DNA from: Malachius bipustulatus
Lineage: Eukaryota; Arthropoda; Insecta; Coleoptera; Melyridae
Reading direction: 5' to 3'
Assembly (NCBI GenBank): GCA_910589415.1
Contig: OU342639.1
Coordinates: 21,770,268 to 21,834,267 of the forward strand
Length of the DNA: 64,000 nt
Shown here: positions 34,501-49,096 of the stretch, piece by piece
Layout: every line of letters starts with the position of its first letter
Position numbering within the stretch: position 1 is the first letter of the stretch
Notes under the pieces: model-generated
What the model was told of the DNA's origin: nothing
Seen by the model: only the letters and a program-made list of their open reading frames with translations
The model's database searches: none
Translations under genes and position numbers: made by a program

Positions 34501-37500
34501 GACAAGAGATTCAAGAATTTTATCAAATACCGATAGTAGACTAATCGGTCGGTAGTTTTCAGGGTTTTTGACGTCGCCCTTTTTAAAAATAGGCTTAACT
34601 AACGCTGCTTTGAGATCTTCGGGGAATACACCAGTCTGAAAGGAACTGTTGTAAATTTCTGATAATGGCTGAGCAAGCTCAGCAATGCAATACCTGGCAA
34701 CAAAGGAGGGAATCTCGTCCAAGCCCGAAGACTTCTTACTTTTAAACCTAGAAACTATTTCTATAATTTCCCGAGGTGACGTCGGAAAAAATACGAAGGA
34801 AGAAGAGGCGTGTGTTGACATGTTGGATCCGTGGGTGTGACTATGTGGGGGAGTCATTTGAAAGAAAGACGGAATTGAGCATCTCTGTCATTTCTTCAGG
34901 ATCAGTCGTCACCTTGCTTCGGTACTCAAGTTCTAAGATTTTATGAGAAGTGTTTATTGACTTGCATTGGTTGTTTATGAGGGTCCATCCTGCTTTGATG
35001 GGATTTTCAGATTCACTGATAAAGACGTCGTTACAGCGCTTGGTCTCCTGCCTCACCAGGTACCCAAACCGTCGCTTTAGGCTGCACAGCTGAGTTCTGA
35101 ACAGCTGGTTGGACGTGTTTATTAAAGGATTTAGGAGATTAATCGTGTCGTATAGTTGACGAATTTCAGAGGTGAGCCACTTGGGACTGGAGAGTCTAGG
35201 CCCATGAACTCTACATCTCCTGAGTGCGAAGTATTTGTCGAAGTAGAATGAAAGAGTGTCAGAGAAGCAGGAGTATTTCGAATTCGTATCAGGGGAATCC
35301 AGAACTTTGTGCCAGCCCAAACGCCGGAGTTCGTTTTGCAGCTGTGCAAGGAGAAGGGGGTCTTTTATATCTCTCTTCCATGTCATCAGGGGTTTGTCGG
35401 CGAGACCGCGGGTGTAGGGCCGTCTCAGAAACTCCAAGGGCCACATGCAGTCCAAAGTGGTCTGATAGAAAAGTTGGCAAGATTTGACTATCGAGCAACT
35501 GAAAAATACCAGAAATCGCGACGTTATCGATGCATGTTGACGAGGTGTTGGTAACTCTTGTTGGGTCCCTAAAACAAAGTCGAAAACCATAAGAGAAGAG
35601 AGTCTCGGTCAGGCTGGAGGTGTTGGCGTTCTCACAGAGTACGTCAATATTGAAGTCTGCACCCAGAACCACGTTATTTGTGATCCGGATGGCCACGTCA
35701 AGCAATCCGTCTAGGTGACGAATGAAATCTCTTACTGGGCAGGCAGGTGATCGATATATAGATATAATTAGTGCTTTCTGAGACCGAAATTTGGTTTCGG
35801 TTGCCGATATTTCACACACGAGTGGCTGCGAAAGAGAGCAGAGGCTATGAACAACCCTACACTGAATGTCGGACCTGCCATAGATAGCAGAGCCCCCGTA
35901 ATCTGACTGCCTGCAGAAGGAAGAAGAAAGGTTGTAATGATCGATTTTGATCTTTTGAATGTTGTCAGATGTTAAGAAATGTTCGTTTAAGCAAACAAAT
36001 TCGGGAAATCCCAGATCAGAGATCATGATACCCAGACCATCCACGGAGTTGTTAAGGGACTGAATGTTTATGTGTAGGACCCGGAAGTCATGTCTGGAAT
36101 GATGGGGTGAGAGCACAGTTGATGTGAGAGAGGTAGATGTTGAATTGTTTTGACTCCTCACAATTCGATGGCTGTATGGAAGGGAAGGTACGCTAGGAAA
36201 AGGTGAGGGTGGTTTGTAGGAGAGTTCTTGCTCCCGTCGCGTCACTTCCTCTGAAAAGGGGAATTGTATGATCTTGAGTTTTCCCTTGCTTTCACGAGGT
36301 AGTTCGTTTAAACACCAACTGTAAAAGCCAATCTTATTTTCTCTTCTCAGACAATCTAAAAATGCAATAACATAGGAGCATTCCATTTAAAAAAACATAA
36401 CTTTGATATGTCACTGTCATATGGGACACTCTGTATACTCCAAAATAGTTTTAAATTATGGCCATTGTGATCCTGTACTTGAATTTGCAAAAAGTTTTTT
36501 GAAAAACTCCATCGTTTGGCCTACAGAGACCGCTTCGAATAAGCTGGGACACCCTGTGTAAAGGTATGTCTTTGGTAAAGTGAAGCATTGCTCTGGAAAG
36601 AGTTGCGGATAATGTCAGGGTGAGTGGAGGATTTGGGGAGCGCTGAAAGTTCTGTATTTATTTTGGGTTGCTGGTTTTGCCATGGAGGGTATTTCGGAAG
36701 AAGAGTGTTTTTGCTAGGAAAGATGTCGAGCATGGTGGATCTAAGGAGGCGCCTTACTCTTTCAGAGATAGGAGGAGCGATATGAGGTTTACGTTGATAA
36801 ATAGATTGGAATCTGGTGGAAGTAATCAGGGAGAAGTTAGGGTGAGATGGGTTGTTAAGTATTTTGGTGGAATATGTTAGGGTCAACTGAAGTCTTCTTA
36901 TTTTTAGCGGAGGCTTAAATTATAAAAAATTATGAGATTTCTCCACGCGTCGCAAAATAAAAAAATCAAAGAAAGTACAAATGTTTCTATGTATACCATA
37001 GGATAGTACATAAAAAGTTAAAATAGGGACATGTAAGCCGTTTTTCTCTATCTTGAACCGTTTTCGTTGTACAGGGCCTTGAACTTGAAAAATGACGATT
37101 TTCACTTGTTTATGACTCAAAAACCTCTGAATTTAAACACCAACTGTAAAATCCAATCTTATTTTCTCTTCTCAGGCAATCTAAAAATGCAATAACATAG
37201 GAGCATTCCATTTAAAAAACATAACTTTGATATGCCACTGTCATATGGGACACTCTGTACATTCCAAAATAATTTTAAATTATGGCCATTGTGATTCTGT
37301 ACTTGAATTTGCAAAATTTTTTTTGGAAAAAATCCATTGTTTGGCCTACACAGACCGCTTCGAATAAGCTGGGACACCCTGTATAAAGTGTTTTTAGCTT
37401 TTATATGTATATCCATAGAATATCGGCTCAGTAACTATAAACAACATTATACTAAAGCTTGATTTACAATAGTATCTATTAAATGTGCGTAAAATTTAAC

Positions 37501-40500
37501 ATTACACACAGTAATTAAGAATATTCGAATATTGATGATTTTCGCGGTGTGTTTTTCACGGTGTCTATAGAGATATTGAAGATTAAAGAGTGAACAATTA
37601 ATAAACTGGATTAATGGGTCCTTTAATTCTTTCAATACTTTTTTATAAATGCAACTGACATCCCATCTGGAGTGTTCTTCTTGGATAAATTGAACACAAT
37701 TTTTCGTATTTATTCCTCTTCTATCGTTTTAAAGTCATCCAATCTTGAGACCCTCTTCATATAATACATTCTAACCTATCGGCGTCTGTCTTATTGAACT
37801 CACAATTTCTTCTATGCTGTTTATAAAGTACTAATTGAACTTTTCAGCAATCAGCATAAAGGTCAATTTACATGTTATGCTTATGGCATGGGCACGGCCA
37901 GGGTGTTCAACATGGACGTGCAGTTTAATTAATAAATGGATTTTGAATGACTGCATTTACATCTGACATGGACTGACTGACAACAAAACGTCTCCATTAG
38001 ATGTAAATGCAACCATTCAAAATCCATTTATTAATAAAAAAATCCACATTGAACACTTGGCCTGTTGTCGTTAGATGTAAATGTAAATTGACCTTAATAC
38101 TAGTTTATTTCTCTTTTTATCAATTGTACCGTTTCATTCCTCCTTCTTCTGTACTCTTCCCAATCAACTTGTAAATCTGTTGGAGACCAACGTTTACGAG
38201 CTTCATTTCTTTTATTTATCGCTGCTTTAATTCCTTTAATTAACTACCTCTTAACCGCTTTTTTTTGTCATAATTACATTTCTCATTTTTTCAATGCTTT
38301 ACACAAAATTATCGAATTTTTATTGAATTCTTTTTCATTATACCTCCATCGTATTTTTGGCTTCTTTAGCTAACCCTTCACTAACTACCAACTTTCTGTC
38401 TATCTTTTTTGAGAAGTTAATTTTTGACTGTCATCTCATCACCCAATCTAATAGTCTTGTGGTTCGTTTACCCAGGTTTATCTATTACACTAACGGACAG
38501 TTCTGTAACATTAGTCACAACCAAATCCATTACTGTTCTGCTGGCTTTCAAAGTATGAGTATAATTATTAACAACCTGCACCATACCTGCTTCCTCTACC
38601 CACTTTTTCTGTTTCTTTGTTTCCTGGTGAGCTCTCCAGTCTATATTACAATACAATCCCCTAGAATTACAACCCTTAAACCTACCACAAACAGCCCCTC
38701 CCCCAACTCCTTGTGGAAATCCAGAAACTGAAGCCTCGAAAAGCCCGGCGAACAGTTCACAGCAACTAGTAAGAAGGGGTTTCCCATACCACTAATAATT
38801 TTCAGCACAATAATCCAGTAATTTCCTTCCACTGCATGTTTCTCTACAATTTGCCACCTTAACAAAGACTAACATATATGAGAACGCCCACAACTCCCCC
38901 CCCCTCCCTCTGTAAATATGCCATCTTAGTTTACTTTAATCTCCTATAGTTTTTTTTTTTATACATATAATTTTGATTTCACCTCCTTGATGGATTCACC
39001 ACTATATTAAATTTTTTGAGCATTTGTAATAATCCATATTTATGTATTTTTTTTCTAATAGGAATCTTCATTTTCAGGTGAATGCGGCAAAAAGATAAGT
39101 GCATCTTGTAATCACGTTCGTTTGCTGGTGGCAAAAGATCGAAACATTTTTGAATATGAAGTGTGTTTCGATCCGCCCCTTTATGCCAAATCGATGAGAA
39201 TTTGCACAATGGACATGCACATGCCAAAACTGAAAAACGTAAAAGTGTATGATGGAGGAGCACTTTATCTACCGACCATGATTACTAATACTCAGATGAC
39301 CTTTAAAGGTGTCCTGCCGAACAGTGACAACACTGACGAGGTTACCATGACCATAATATATAAGAAGATGTGGCGTATGGGAGAATGCCTACAATTTTAT
39401 CATGTACTGTTCAAACATATCATGAATAGTTTGCTTTATATTCAAATAGGAAAAAAATATTTTACTCTGCATAGCAAATTTGTTATTTCACAACCTCAAT
39501 TAGAAATTTTTCCGTGTGTAAAGGTTTCCGTAAATGAACTAGAAGATGGCTTGATTATATGCCTCGACATTCAACATGGCGTGAAACAGCCGCAGAGCAT
39601 TTACTCCTTAATGAATGAGTTAAGCTGTATTCAAAAAGACCGTTGTCGATTCAAAGAGCTGGCTTTTTCGCAGATAGTCGGTTCGACAATTTTCACACCA
39701 TATGATAATCAATCTTACATGGTTGATGATATATGGTGGGGTTTGACGCCCAAAGACACTTTCCCCACCGGGTATGGAGGAACTATGACCTTCATTGAGT
39801 ATTATAAGAAGCGCTATGACATTGACATACAAGATATCGATCAACCGATGCTCATAACTCGTGCACCTGTGGAGGTAGCTGGAAGCTTGGAAAAACAAGA
39901 CCGTGTCATATATCTTGTACCAGAACTGTGCAACATGACTGGAATGAGTGATCCCGTGAGAAACGATTCAGCTGTAAGTTATTATTAGACATTTATAAGG
40001 TTACCTTTATATAGAGGGTACTCATTTTATCTGAAGACATTGAAATATATCAAAAACCATGCATCAGATTTAAAAAAGTTATGACAGTTGTTCATAACTT
40101 GGGGGACATCACATCCAGTGTTACCAAACTCTACCAACCTACGCCCACCCCCTAGGGTTGGTAGGGGTGGGGGGCAGTAACTTTGAAATATTTATGGGAG
40201 ACCCACTTTTTTAGGGTGAGGATTCAGATTTTATGACTAAAAATACGTAGAAATGGTCTCAAGAATTTTTTCTCTCTACATGGATCTTGATTCAATATCA
40301 GTATTAAAGAGAAATAAAAAAAAATTGGGTAATTACAGCACCATCATGAACCGAAAAAAATAGTACAGAAAAATCTTACTGATTGTTGGTCGTAAAATCC
40401 GAATCTGCAATAAAAATGTTTGTTTTCATTTAAGATTTTAAAGTTGATAACTCAACCCCTAGGGGATGGTGGTAGGTTGGCAATAATTTTTATTCATACA

Positions 40501-43500
40501 CGGTTAAAATAAAATAAAGTATTGGGTATTTTAATTTACACTACGATTTAAAAGTACTGTCTCTTAAATGGTGTCCATTTTCAACTTCGAAAACAACTAA
40601 GTACTTTAGGGTAACATCTTCCAACATTTTATACCGGCAGTACTGCATGTTGAAATATTTTTAATTGGTGATTTTATAGTTCAATTGATTTGTCAGTTTT
40701 TATTTCTTATTATTCATTTGTCAGTGTTCTGTGATGCAGGCTGAATTGCTGTCAACAAGATATATAAGGTATTTCTAAATGGAGTACCATAAGTACAATC
40801 CAGATACAGAAGTGTCGATTTATGAAACTGGTTTTTATTGTATCGTTCTACACAGTAGACTTCTGAATTTTTGTATACCGGTTTTTTATTTAATAACCCG
40901 TATTTGGAAAAATTCTTGGTAGAAAGAACCGAAGTACCCAGTGGCGTAAAATCTGGGGTCACAGAACACCTTTTGTCTCGTAAAAAAAAAATTGTGAACC
41001 GAATTGTTGAATTTTTTAGACAAGCTACTGGTTTTTTGTTCACAGAATGTTGGTCTTAAGATTTATAAAAGGGCCCCTTTGCCTTTACTTATTTTGAACA
41101 AGTAATTCACTGTTATGTTCAGTGTTAAGACATTTCAGTATGTCTCAATAGTAGAGTGCCAATGTAGCAATAAGTTGTCATCCTGTGGGCCTTTTAGTGT
41201 ACAAGGCTGAAATTTTCAGGAATCGTAGTTTATGGCCTAAATAACTCAAATCCGAAGTCGTCAAAAAATCGTCCTGTGCAAAAAGGCACTATTCAAAATT
41301 TTCGACTTTTTTAACAGGATGTGGTAGTTCATTAGTGCAGCTTTGACGTGCCAATTTTTCAAAATGTTATCTGTGATGATTAAGCTAGGAAAAAATCAAA
41401 ACCGTTTTAGAAAAGCATTGCGCAAATGGGCCCATCGTAACTTTAAACAGCGATATCTCGCTTCGGTTTACGGCAAAAACTGCCTGCTCGGACTACTTTT
41501 TTCCACTTAACAACGGCTATCTCAAAAACGAAGCTCTTAATCGAAAATAGACATCTTTAAAAATTATTCCCTGATCATTTCTGATTCCTACGGTGTCATT
41601 TTTATATTTTTATTTTTAATAATAAACTAGCAATAACTATAAATGTTAAACGATGCTAAAATGTGAATCGTGACTGCCACATCAAACGGTGGGAAACGTC
41701 GATCACTCTCCTTCGCGTCTCCTTGCCCCTCACCCTGGGTTCAGCGGTCTGCTTGCCGAGAATTTAAATAAAACGCCCGCTAACAGGATAATATTTATTA
41801 GACATTTTAATAATTATTAAAGTCAACAATGTATTATACAAATACAAAATGCAAAGTAGGTATGCCAATAAAGTTATCCCTGATTTTTTAATTATTTAAG
41901 GAATTCCTACATGTGCATGACCAGATATTGCAGTATTATTATTTATACACACCTAAACTAAATTTTATCTTCCCTAAGTACCTAGTAGGTCCATACAAAT
42001 TGTATTGGAAGGCGAAAAGTTTTGAATGTTCTTACACTTTACAATACAATCGTGTCAACCAACCAGGTAAAAATGTCGCCTGCTGTGCATCGCTAATAAT
42101 GTACATTTTTAGGGGTGTAATATAACTTTATAGAGCTTTAAAGAGGCTCATAGTTGTTAGCCACCTACATTTTCGCCTGCAAATACTATAAAATTCATAC
42201 TGCAGGTAGGTAGGTACTAACTACTTTTTTTTGGAACTGCTTCTTGGTACCGTTCTGCTTTCTGCCAATTTTACCATTTTCATTTTCAGTCTATCTTGCG
42301 TGAAACGTGTTTAGAAGTGCACCTTCTAGTGAATAAAATATAGCTGGTATGACTTATATTTTTACAGTGGAATAGGCAAATATAAGTCTTCTTTTTGTTG
42401 TTGATTGACTATAATTAAAATCCTGAAAGGGGAACGGAGCAGTCGGCACTATTAGAAAGGTTTAATTTTTGTTCCTTAAAAACTCGGAGATCTCTACTTA
42501 TAATCAAATTTCTCTATGGATTACTAAATGGCAGTGTGGACTGTTCCTGGCTACTTTCAAAGATTTCTTTTAATGTTCCCAAGTTCTCTTTCCGACATGT
42601 TCCCACCTTCACAGTGCCTAACCATAGGACCAATATATTACGAACTGCTCCATTATCATTGGTGTCTCATGAGTTCAACAACATCTCCCATGAATGTGAC
42701 ATCCATGCAGATTCCTATGCTAGCATCAGAATTCACTGCATCAATTATCATAATTCTCTTGGGGAGTGATTTGTCGAGTGTGTTATTAATTACTGGTTAT
42801 TAGTTTTACTAATTGGTTGTAATTAAAAATATGTTAATAAATAAGTATTTGTTATAAAAAGTTAGTATTATGGATGGGTATTATGGATTAATTAGTTGGT
42901 TAATAGTACTTTTTTATTGTACAGTGCGCGAGAAAAGTAAGGAATAAATTCGATAAAACGGAGAGGGCTGTTTTTTTGAAAAAATAAAAAAACAGGTCGA
43001 TTTTGTTTTTGAGTTGTTCAACTTTTGACATAATATTGGGATATACAGGGTGATTCGCGTAAAAGTGGTGACGTCATCGGCATTTTTTTAAATGGCAACC
43101 CTTATTTTTTATTCCATTTTTTGATACTTCATTCAATTGCAATACGAAAATGTAATCATTTTGTAACCTTAAACGACGAAATTTCTGTGAAAATAACTTA
43201 ATTTTGGAGAGATTCAATTTAATAGACAGATTTAATAGATTTAATTTAATTTAATTTAATAGATTTAATTTAATAGACTTAATTTAATAGACAGACCTTA
43301 TAAAATTACCATGGAAACAGTCATTTTTATTTGATTTTTTTTATTTTTATTGTTAATGTTCCGATTTTCACATCAGTAAAAAGTGCACAATTTCGACTCA
43401 CAAGCTGTTTTCTCAGAAATTTCCTAATTTAAGGTTACAAAATGATTACATCACCATACTGGCAATTAAATGAAGTATCAAAAAATGGAATAAAAAATAA

Positions 43501-43736
43501 GGGTTGCTATTTAAAAAAAAAGCCGATGACGTCACCACTTTTTCGCGCATCACCCTATATACCCCAATATTATGTCAAAAGTTGAACAACTCAAAAACAA
43601 AATCGACCTGTTTTTTTATTTTTCCAAAACAATAGCCCTCTCCGTTTTATCGAATTTATTCCTTACTTTTCTCGCGCACTGTATATTATTTTGTATATTT
43701 CCTGTTATTGGGTTTTTAGCCTGTTGGAAATAAAGC

Positions 43737-43776
<40 letters not shown>

Positions 43777-46700
43777 GGAAATTGTGTAAATATGTAAAAA
43801 AATTGTGTGTGTATATTATTACCTCGATTATTACCGTGTCGTGTGATATATTTGGAAGCTGCCGAAGAAATTATCTTTTGGTAAGTATCGCAGTATGATA
43901 TCGTAGCTTTAAATGATATAACTTATTTATAACCTAATTATAACGCACTGAAACTTGAAAAATACAGGCTGAAGAGGTCCAAGATGGCATTAAGTCATTA
44001 AGTAGTAAAAGTTCGGAGAGTGAACTGGAGTCAGCTATTCAAATGAGTATGCGAAAAACGAAAACATGTGCAATCTGTCGAAAGTCATCAGGAGCTATAC
44101 AACAAAGTTCACAGAAAACTTTGAAAGCATTTAAGCTATGCTTAAATCTCAGAGAGAGTATCACTAAAGGTGTAAATTTTGAATTACATAAGAAGATTCA
44201 AGAAACTCAAAAGGGAGACAAAGCGTTTTTATTTTGGCATAAAAGTTTCTACTCCAGTTTTACAAGTAAAAAAAATATTGAACGTCTTCAACACAAATAT
44301 ACTGAAACTAATTTTAACGAGGATGACTCTCAAAAGTTATCAATCCATGCAATCTTTGCGCAGAGACATTTTTGATGTCAATAAATACGTGTTTTTTTCA
44401 AAAAAAAAGTAATGTAACGAAGCTAAGCCAAGTTCTCACAACTGATAAAGAAATGAAAATTATGAAAATGAGTTCATGATTACGTTATTTTTTTTATCTT
44501 TGAGGTTTGTTATTGTTCCTATTTTTGCAAGAAATATTTACGAGGTAGGTAGGTAGGTATTTAGGTATGTAAATATAATAATATGTACTGCAATATCTGG
44601 TCATGCACATGTAGGAATTCCTTAAATAATTAAAAAATCAGGGATAACTTTATTGGCATACCTACTTTGCATTTTGTATTTGTATAATACATTGTTGACT
44701 TTAATAATTATTAAAATGTCTAATAAATATTATCCTGTTAGCGGGCGTTTTATTTAAATTCTCGGCAAGCAGACCGCTGAACCCAGGGTGAGGGGCAAGG
44801 AGACGCGAACGAGAGTGATCGACGTTTCCCACCGTTTGATGCGGCAGTCACGATTCACATTTTAGCATCGTTTAACATTTATAGTTATTGCTAGTTTATT
44901 ATTAAAGATAAAAATATAAAAATGACACCGTAGGAATCAGAAATGATCAGGGAATAATTTTTAAAGATGTCTATTTTCGATTAAGAGCTTCGTTTTTGAG
45001 ATAGCCGTTGTTAAGTGGAAAAAAGTAGTCCGAGCAGGCAGTTTTTGCCGTAAACCGAAGCGAGATATCGCTGTTTAAAGTTACGATGGGCCCATTTGCG
45101 CAATGCTTTTCTAAAACGGTTTTGATTTTTTCCTAGCTTAATCATCACAGATAACATTTTGAAAAATTGGCACGTCAAAGCTGCACTAATGAACTACCAC
45201 ATTCTGTTAAAAAAGTCGAAAATTTTGAATAGTGCCTTTTTGCACAGGACGATTTTTTGACGACTTCGGATTTGAGTTATTTAGGCCATAAACTATGATT
45301 CCTGAAAATTTCAGCCTTGTACACTAAAAGGCCCACAGAATCATTTTTTAAGCGACTTTTATTCATTCTAGCACTCTACTACAATAATCACAAAAATTTA
45401 TAGTATCCTTCAGAAATGTAATTTTATTTTACAGGTAATGAAATATTTGAAACAACTTACACACGTGTCACCCTACCAAAGAATACAGGATTTACGTACA
45501 TATCTAGACAAGTTGAGTCAATCGAGAGAAGCTCAAAAACTTCTTAGCGGCTGGGGCTTGACGATATGCTCATCGGTAATCAATTTGAATGCTCGAATTC
45601 TTGAGCCAGAAACTCTCATATTTGGAGATAATAGGTCGATCACATGTCCACCGAATGCAGAATGGAATGGAGCTGTGGGAGAAAATACAGCACTTATGCC
45701 TGTCGACTTGTATCAGTGGATTGTGATTCACACCCCCAAGGATAAGAGATTTGCCAAAGAATTTGTCGATCGGATGGTTAAATATGGATCGGCGATAGGA
45801 GCTTACATTGCCGAACCACTTTTAATTGCACTGAAAGACGATCACAATGAAACTTATGCCACTGCTTGCCGAAAGCACATCTCAAAAGAGATTCAGGTAT
45901 GTGATTACTTTTTTTTTTGTTTGTGTTGTTATGTATCACGTGATAGTGAAACAGTTGTTACTGGAAAGTATAAAATGTTGTTGGGAATAGCCCGAAAATG
46001 AAAAAAAGTACACTTAGGCAAAAGCCGGTCAAAAAGTCAGACTTGTTAAAAAACATTTTAAGAATTCAAGAGAGACAACAAAAAAAAAATTACATCGAAT
46101 TCATGTTGAAATTGTCTTTGTAAAATGTTTGGTTATACAAGGTGTTTCTAAATGGAGTACCATAAATTGGAGGACTTGTAGATAAAGTTAAAAAAATACG
46201 AAAATGTAGGAAAATTTTTTTTCGAGAAGGCTTTATTGATGAGATACAGGGTGTTAAAGAGTCGACCGACAGACCACTCTTTTGTTAATATTTGTTGAAA
46301 CAATAATCCAACTGAGACAATTTTTTGTGTGTAACAACAAGTTATAAAGAGCAATAATCAGACAAATTTTCGGTTTATTTCAATAAGCCAGTGGCGTAGA
46401 AACAGGGGTCGTTTGACACTTTTCACTCTTTAAAAAAGTAAGGGCTAGGTTTTTTGATGTCTTATTACTTTTTTCTGAATCAACGGTCTTTTTACAATAA
46501 AGAAGCCATACTTGTTTAATTTGCCCAGAGGCGTCCGTTTTTGAGATATTTGCAATTTTGTGTCAAAAAAAAAAAAAAAAAAATGCATTTGAACGATTAT
46601 CAAATCAACCAAAAATAATGTTTTCGTTGGAGCAGCGTTTAAATGCATGTGTACGTGCAAACGGAGGACACTTCGAGCAATATTAGATAATCATTAGGTA

Positions 46701-49054
46701 ATTTTATGTTAGGTATGTTTTGTTCAATTACTTATGTTTTGTTATGTGTTGAATAGTTTTCTTGACAATAAATATTATTTAATTTTCACTTCGGATATGA
46801 AATGTCAAACTGACAAGTAAGTCCAAAAATTAGTTTATTTAAATTTCAAAGCTACCTTCACAATTTTAATAAATGAAATTTTTTAATTGCAAAAAAAAAA
46901 ACAATTGCAAATATCTCAAAAACGGACGCCTCTGGGCAAATTAAACAAGTATGGCTTTTTTATTGTAAAAAGACCGTTGATTCAGAAAAAAGTAATACTA
47001 ATAAGACATCAAAAAACCTAGCCCTTACTTTTTTAAAGAGTGAAAAGTGTCAAACGACCCCTGTTTCTACGCCACTGGCTTATTGAAATAAACCAAAAAT
47101 TTGTCTGATTATTGCTCTTTATAACTTGTTGTTACACACAAAAAATTGTCTCAGTTGGGTTATTGTTTCAACAAATATCAACAAAAGAGTGGTCTGTCGG
47201 TCGACTCTTTAACACCCTGTATCTCATCAATAAAGCCTTTTCGAAAAAATTTTTTCCTACATTTTCGTATTTTTTTTAACTTTATCTACAAGTCCTCCAA
47301 TTTATGGTACTCCATTTAGAAACACCTTGTAGTTTAAAGCTTCAATAAAATTAGGGTCGAAATTTTCCTGAACAAGCTGAAACTTTGGTCGTTGTTAGAG
47401 ACCATAAAGTATGAAATTTCCCCCAAGTTTTCAAATTTTCAACACTTTGTTGATTTTCCACTATTGTGATTTTGGGGGGTGAGCTATAGTTTTTAAAATT
47501 TTCCCAGCTTATTAATACTATTTTCAAAAATTTGCTGGGAAAACTCGAAAGTTTGAAAACTTGTGAAATTTCAGCTTGTTCCAGAAAATTCCATTATCTA
47601 AGACTGATTTAAGAGTAGGTACCTTACTATAAAGATTACATGAAAATTATAGCGATCTCTCAAAAAATTAAACAAAATTAATTTTGTGTTTTATAATGTG
47701 CAATGCACTGATGTTTATTACGTTTGCTAATGACGAGTGCAAAAAAACGGAAGTTTTTAAAAGCACAATAAACTTAAAACTAAACTAAACTAAAATACCA
47801 AAACGAGTTTTGAAAATGTTGTTTTACGAACACTAATATGTATTAATTTTTTAGTCCGGACCTGGATTTTCCTTCCGGTTATTATGTCAAACTTTTGTGC
47901 AGAGAAATGGAAACTTTTTAACCAAATTTAAAAAATATACAGGGTGGTTCGTTAGTTATGGCCTTCAAAAGCAATTGGCGATATCCATAAAACACCCTGT
48001 ATCTATGTTACTAATGACGTGGGACCCATCAACCATGGGTTTTTGTTTTTTGGAACCACCTCGGTGTCCTCTATCCACAGTTACCGTTTGTCCGTTTACC
48101 AATTAGGCATCCTGTACATAAAAAAGTGACTTTTTTCCATATTGGGCTACATTTAAGAAATGTTTCTAGATGTAGAGCTAAGGGCAATGTTAGGGCAAGA
48201 ATGTTATTTTATAAGAATGTTATTTTATTTAAAATTGTCTATAAGCTCGATATTTTCGCCACTGTTTGGCAACAATGTGTGAAGGGTTGTTTTCCCTAGA
48301 TCGAGCAGCATTACGCAGGTGGCTGGTGTCAGACATACACCTACAATTCAATTTATTTCAATTTACAATAAATACTATTTCAATTACTGCTTGCGTAGTC
48401 CTTTCAAAGATACAGTCCACTAAGAAGAAACCATAACAGGCAATATAGCTAAAATTTTACATTGGAAAATATTTCATATTTCTTAAATGAAGCCTGCTCT
48501 GGAAAGAAGTTATTCTTTTTTTTTATGTTAAAATACGATTTTTGCTACCTTCGATTTTGGCTCTCCAGTCACATGGAAATTGTAGATAATTTCACAATCT
48601 ACAAATTTTGTGATATGACATTTTTTTAGCAGCCTTTAGAATGCCCAAAGGTTTATTTGTACCAATTTACACCTTATATTTTCTTCATATTTGACCGGAT
48701 TATAATAATAATAATAATACATATTTTTTTTATCTCTCTCACCATTGGGATCTTGAGAAGCTGCAGAAGTAGTACTTACTACTTAGTAGAGATACATAAA
48801 GTGGGTTAAATTAAAGAAAAGTTGCACAACTTTATATCTACTTATTAGGAATCGGAAACGAACTTTAGGGCAACTTAAAGACAAAAACCTAGGACAAAAC
48901 TTTAGGATGATAAAATATGCTGAAAAAATTTAAAAAGTTGAGATTGGGGTTGCTTTCTCCTCACTCATGATGACAAATAAACACAACACAATTATTTTCA
49001 ATTTAAATTTTATAAGTTTTTCAATTTCTACATCCATCCTCCTGGATGTGGGTG

Positions 49055-49096
<42 letters not shown>

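Larger units (their letters stand above)
31010..36915 (-). mobile_element. Outer LINE with RNase H domain, broken by two nested TIR elements
   Basis: On the - strand the fragments read in order. 36915-36558 is the post-RT region (LRSTMLDIFPSKN). 32892-32678 is the start of RNase H (VYTDGSKSNHSF with the first catalytic Asp, then SAEFYAI). 31764-31523 holds FIYVPSHCNIKGNEEVDSLA, the end of RNase H. 31522-31175 is the C-terminal finger (TRLRLGHSNLTHSHIF, CSHCNTSLDIKHLLVNC). The breaks at 32893-36557 and 31765-32677 are insertions of inverted-repeat elements. The reading frame matches on both sides of each. This wording is typical of the I-like group of LINEs. Confidence 0.85.
41151..45379. mobile_element. 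4.2-kb transposon with about 790-bp terminal inverted repeats in piwi-B intron 2
   Basis: Left end GTAGAGTGCCAATG, right end (inverse) GCACTCTAC, with TA outside each. The arms run 41151-41945 and 44585-45379 and pair almost throughout: CTGAAATTTTCAGGAATC, then CGGTTTACGGCAAAAACTG, then CATGTGCATGACCAGATATT. The 2.6-kb centre holds a small frame at 44043-44375, a nested foldback at 42921-43682 and a (TTA)n array. The long arms make this unlike the small MITEs around it. Confidence 0.85.

Noticed and set aside
42528..42803. Overlapping frames of 91 and 77 codons in the 4.2-kb element
   Set aside because: Overlap in different frames, no motif, no matching frame elsewhere.
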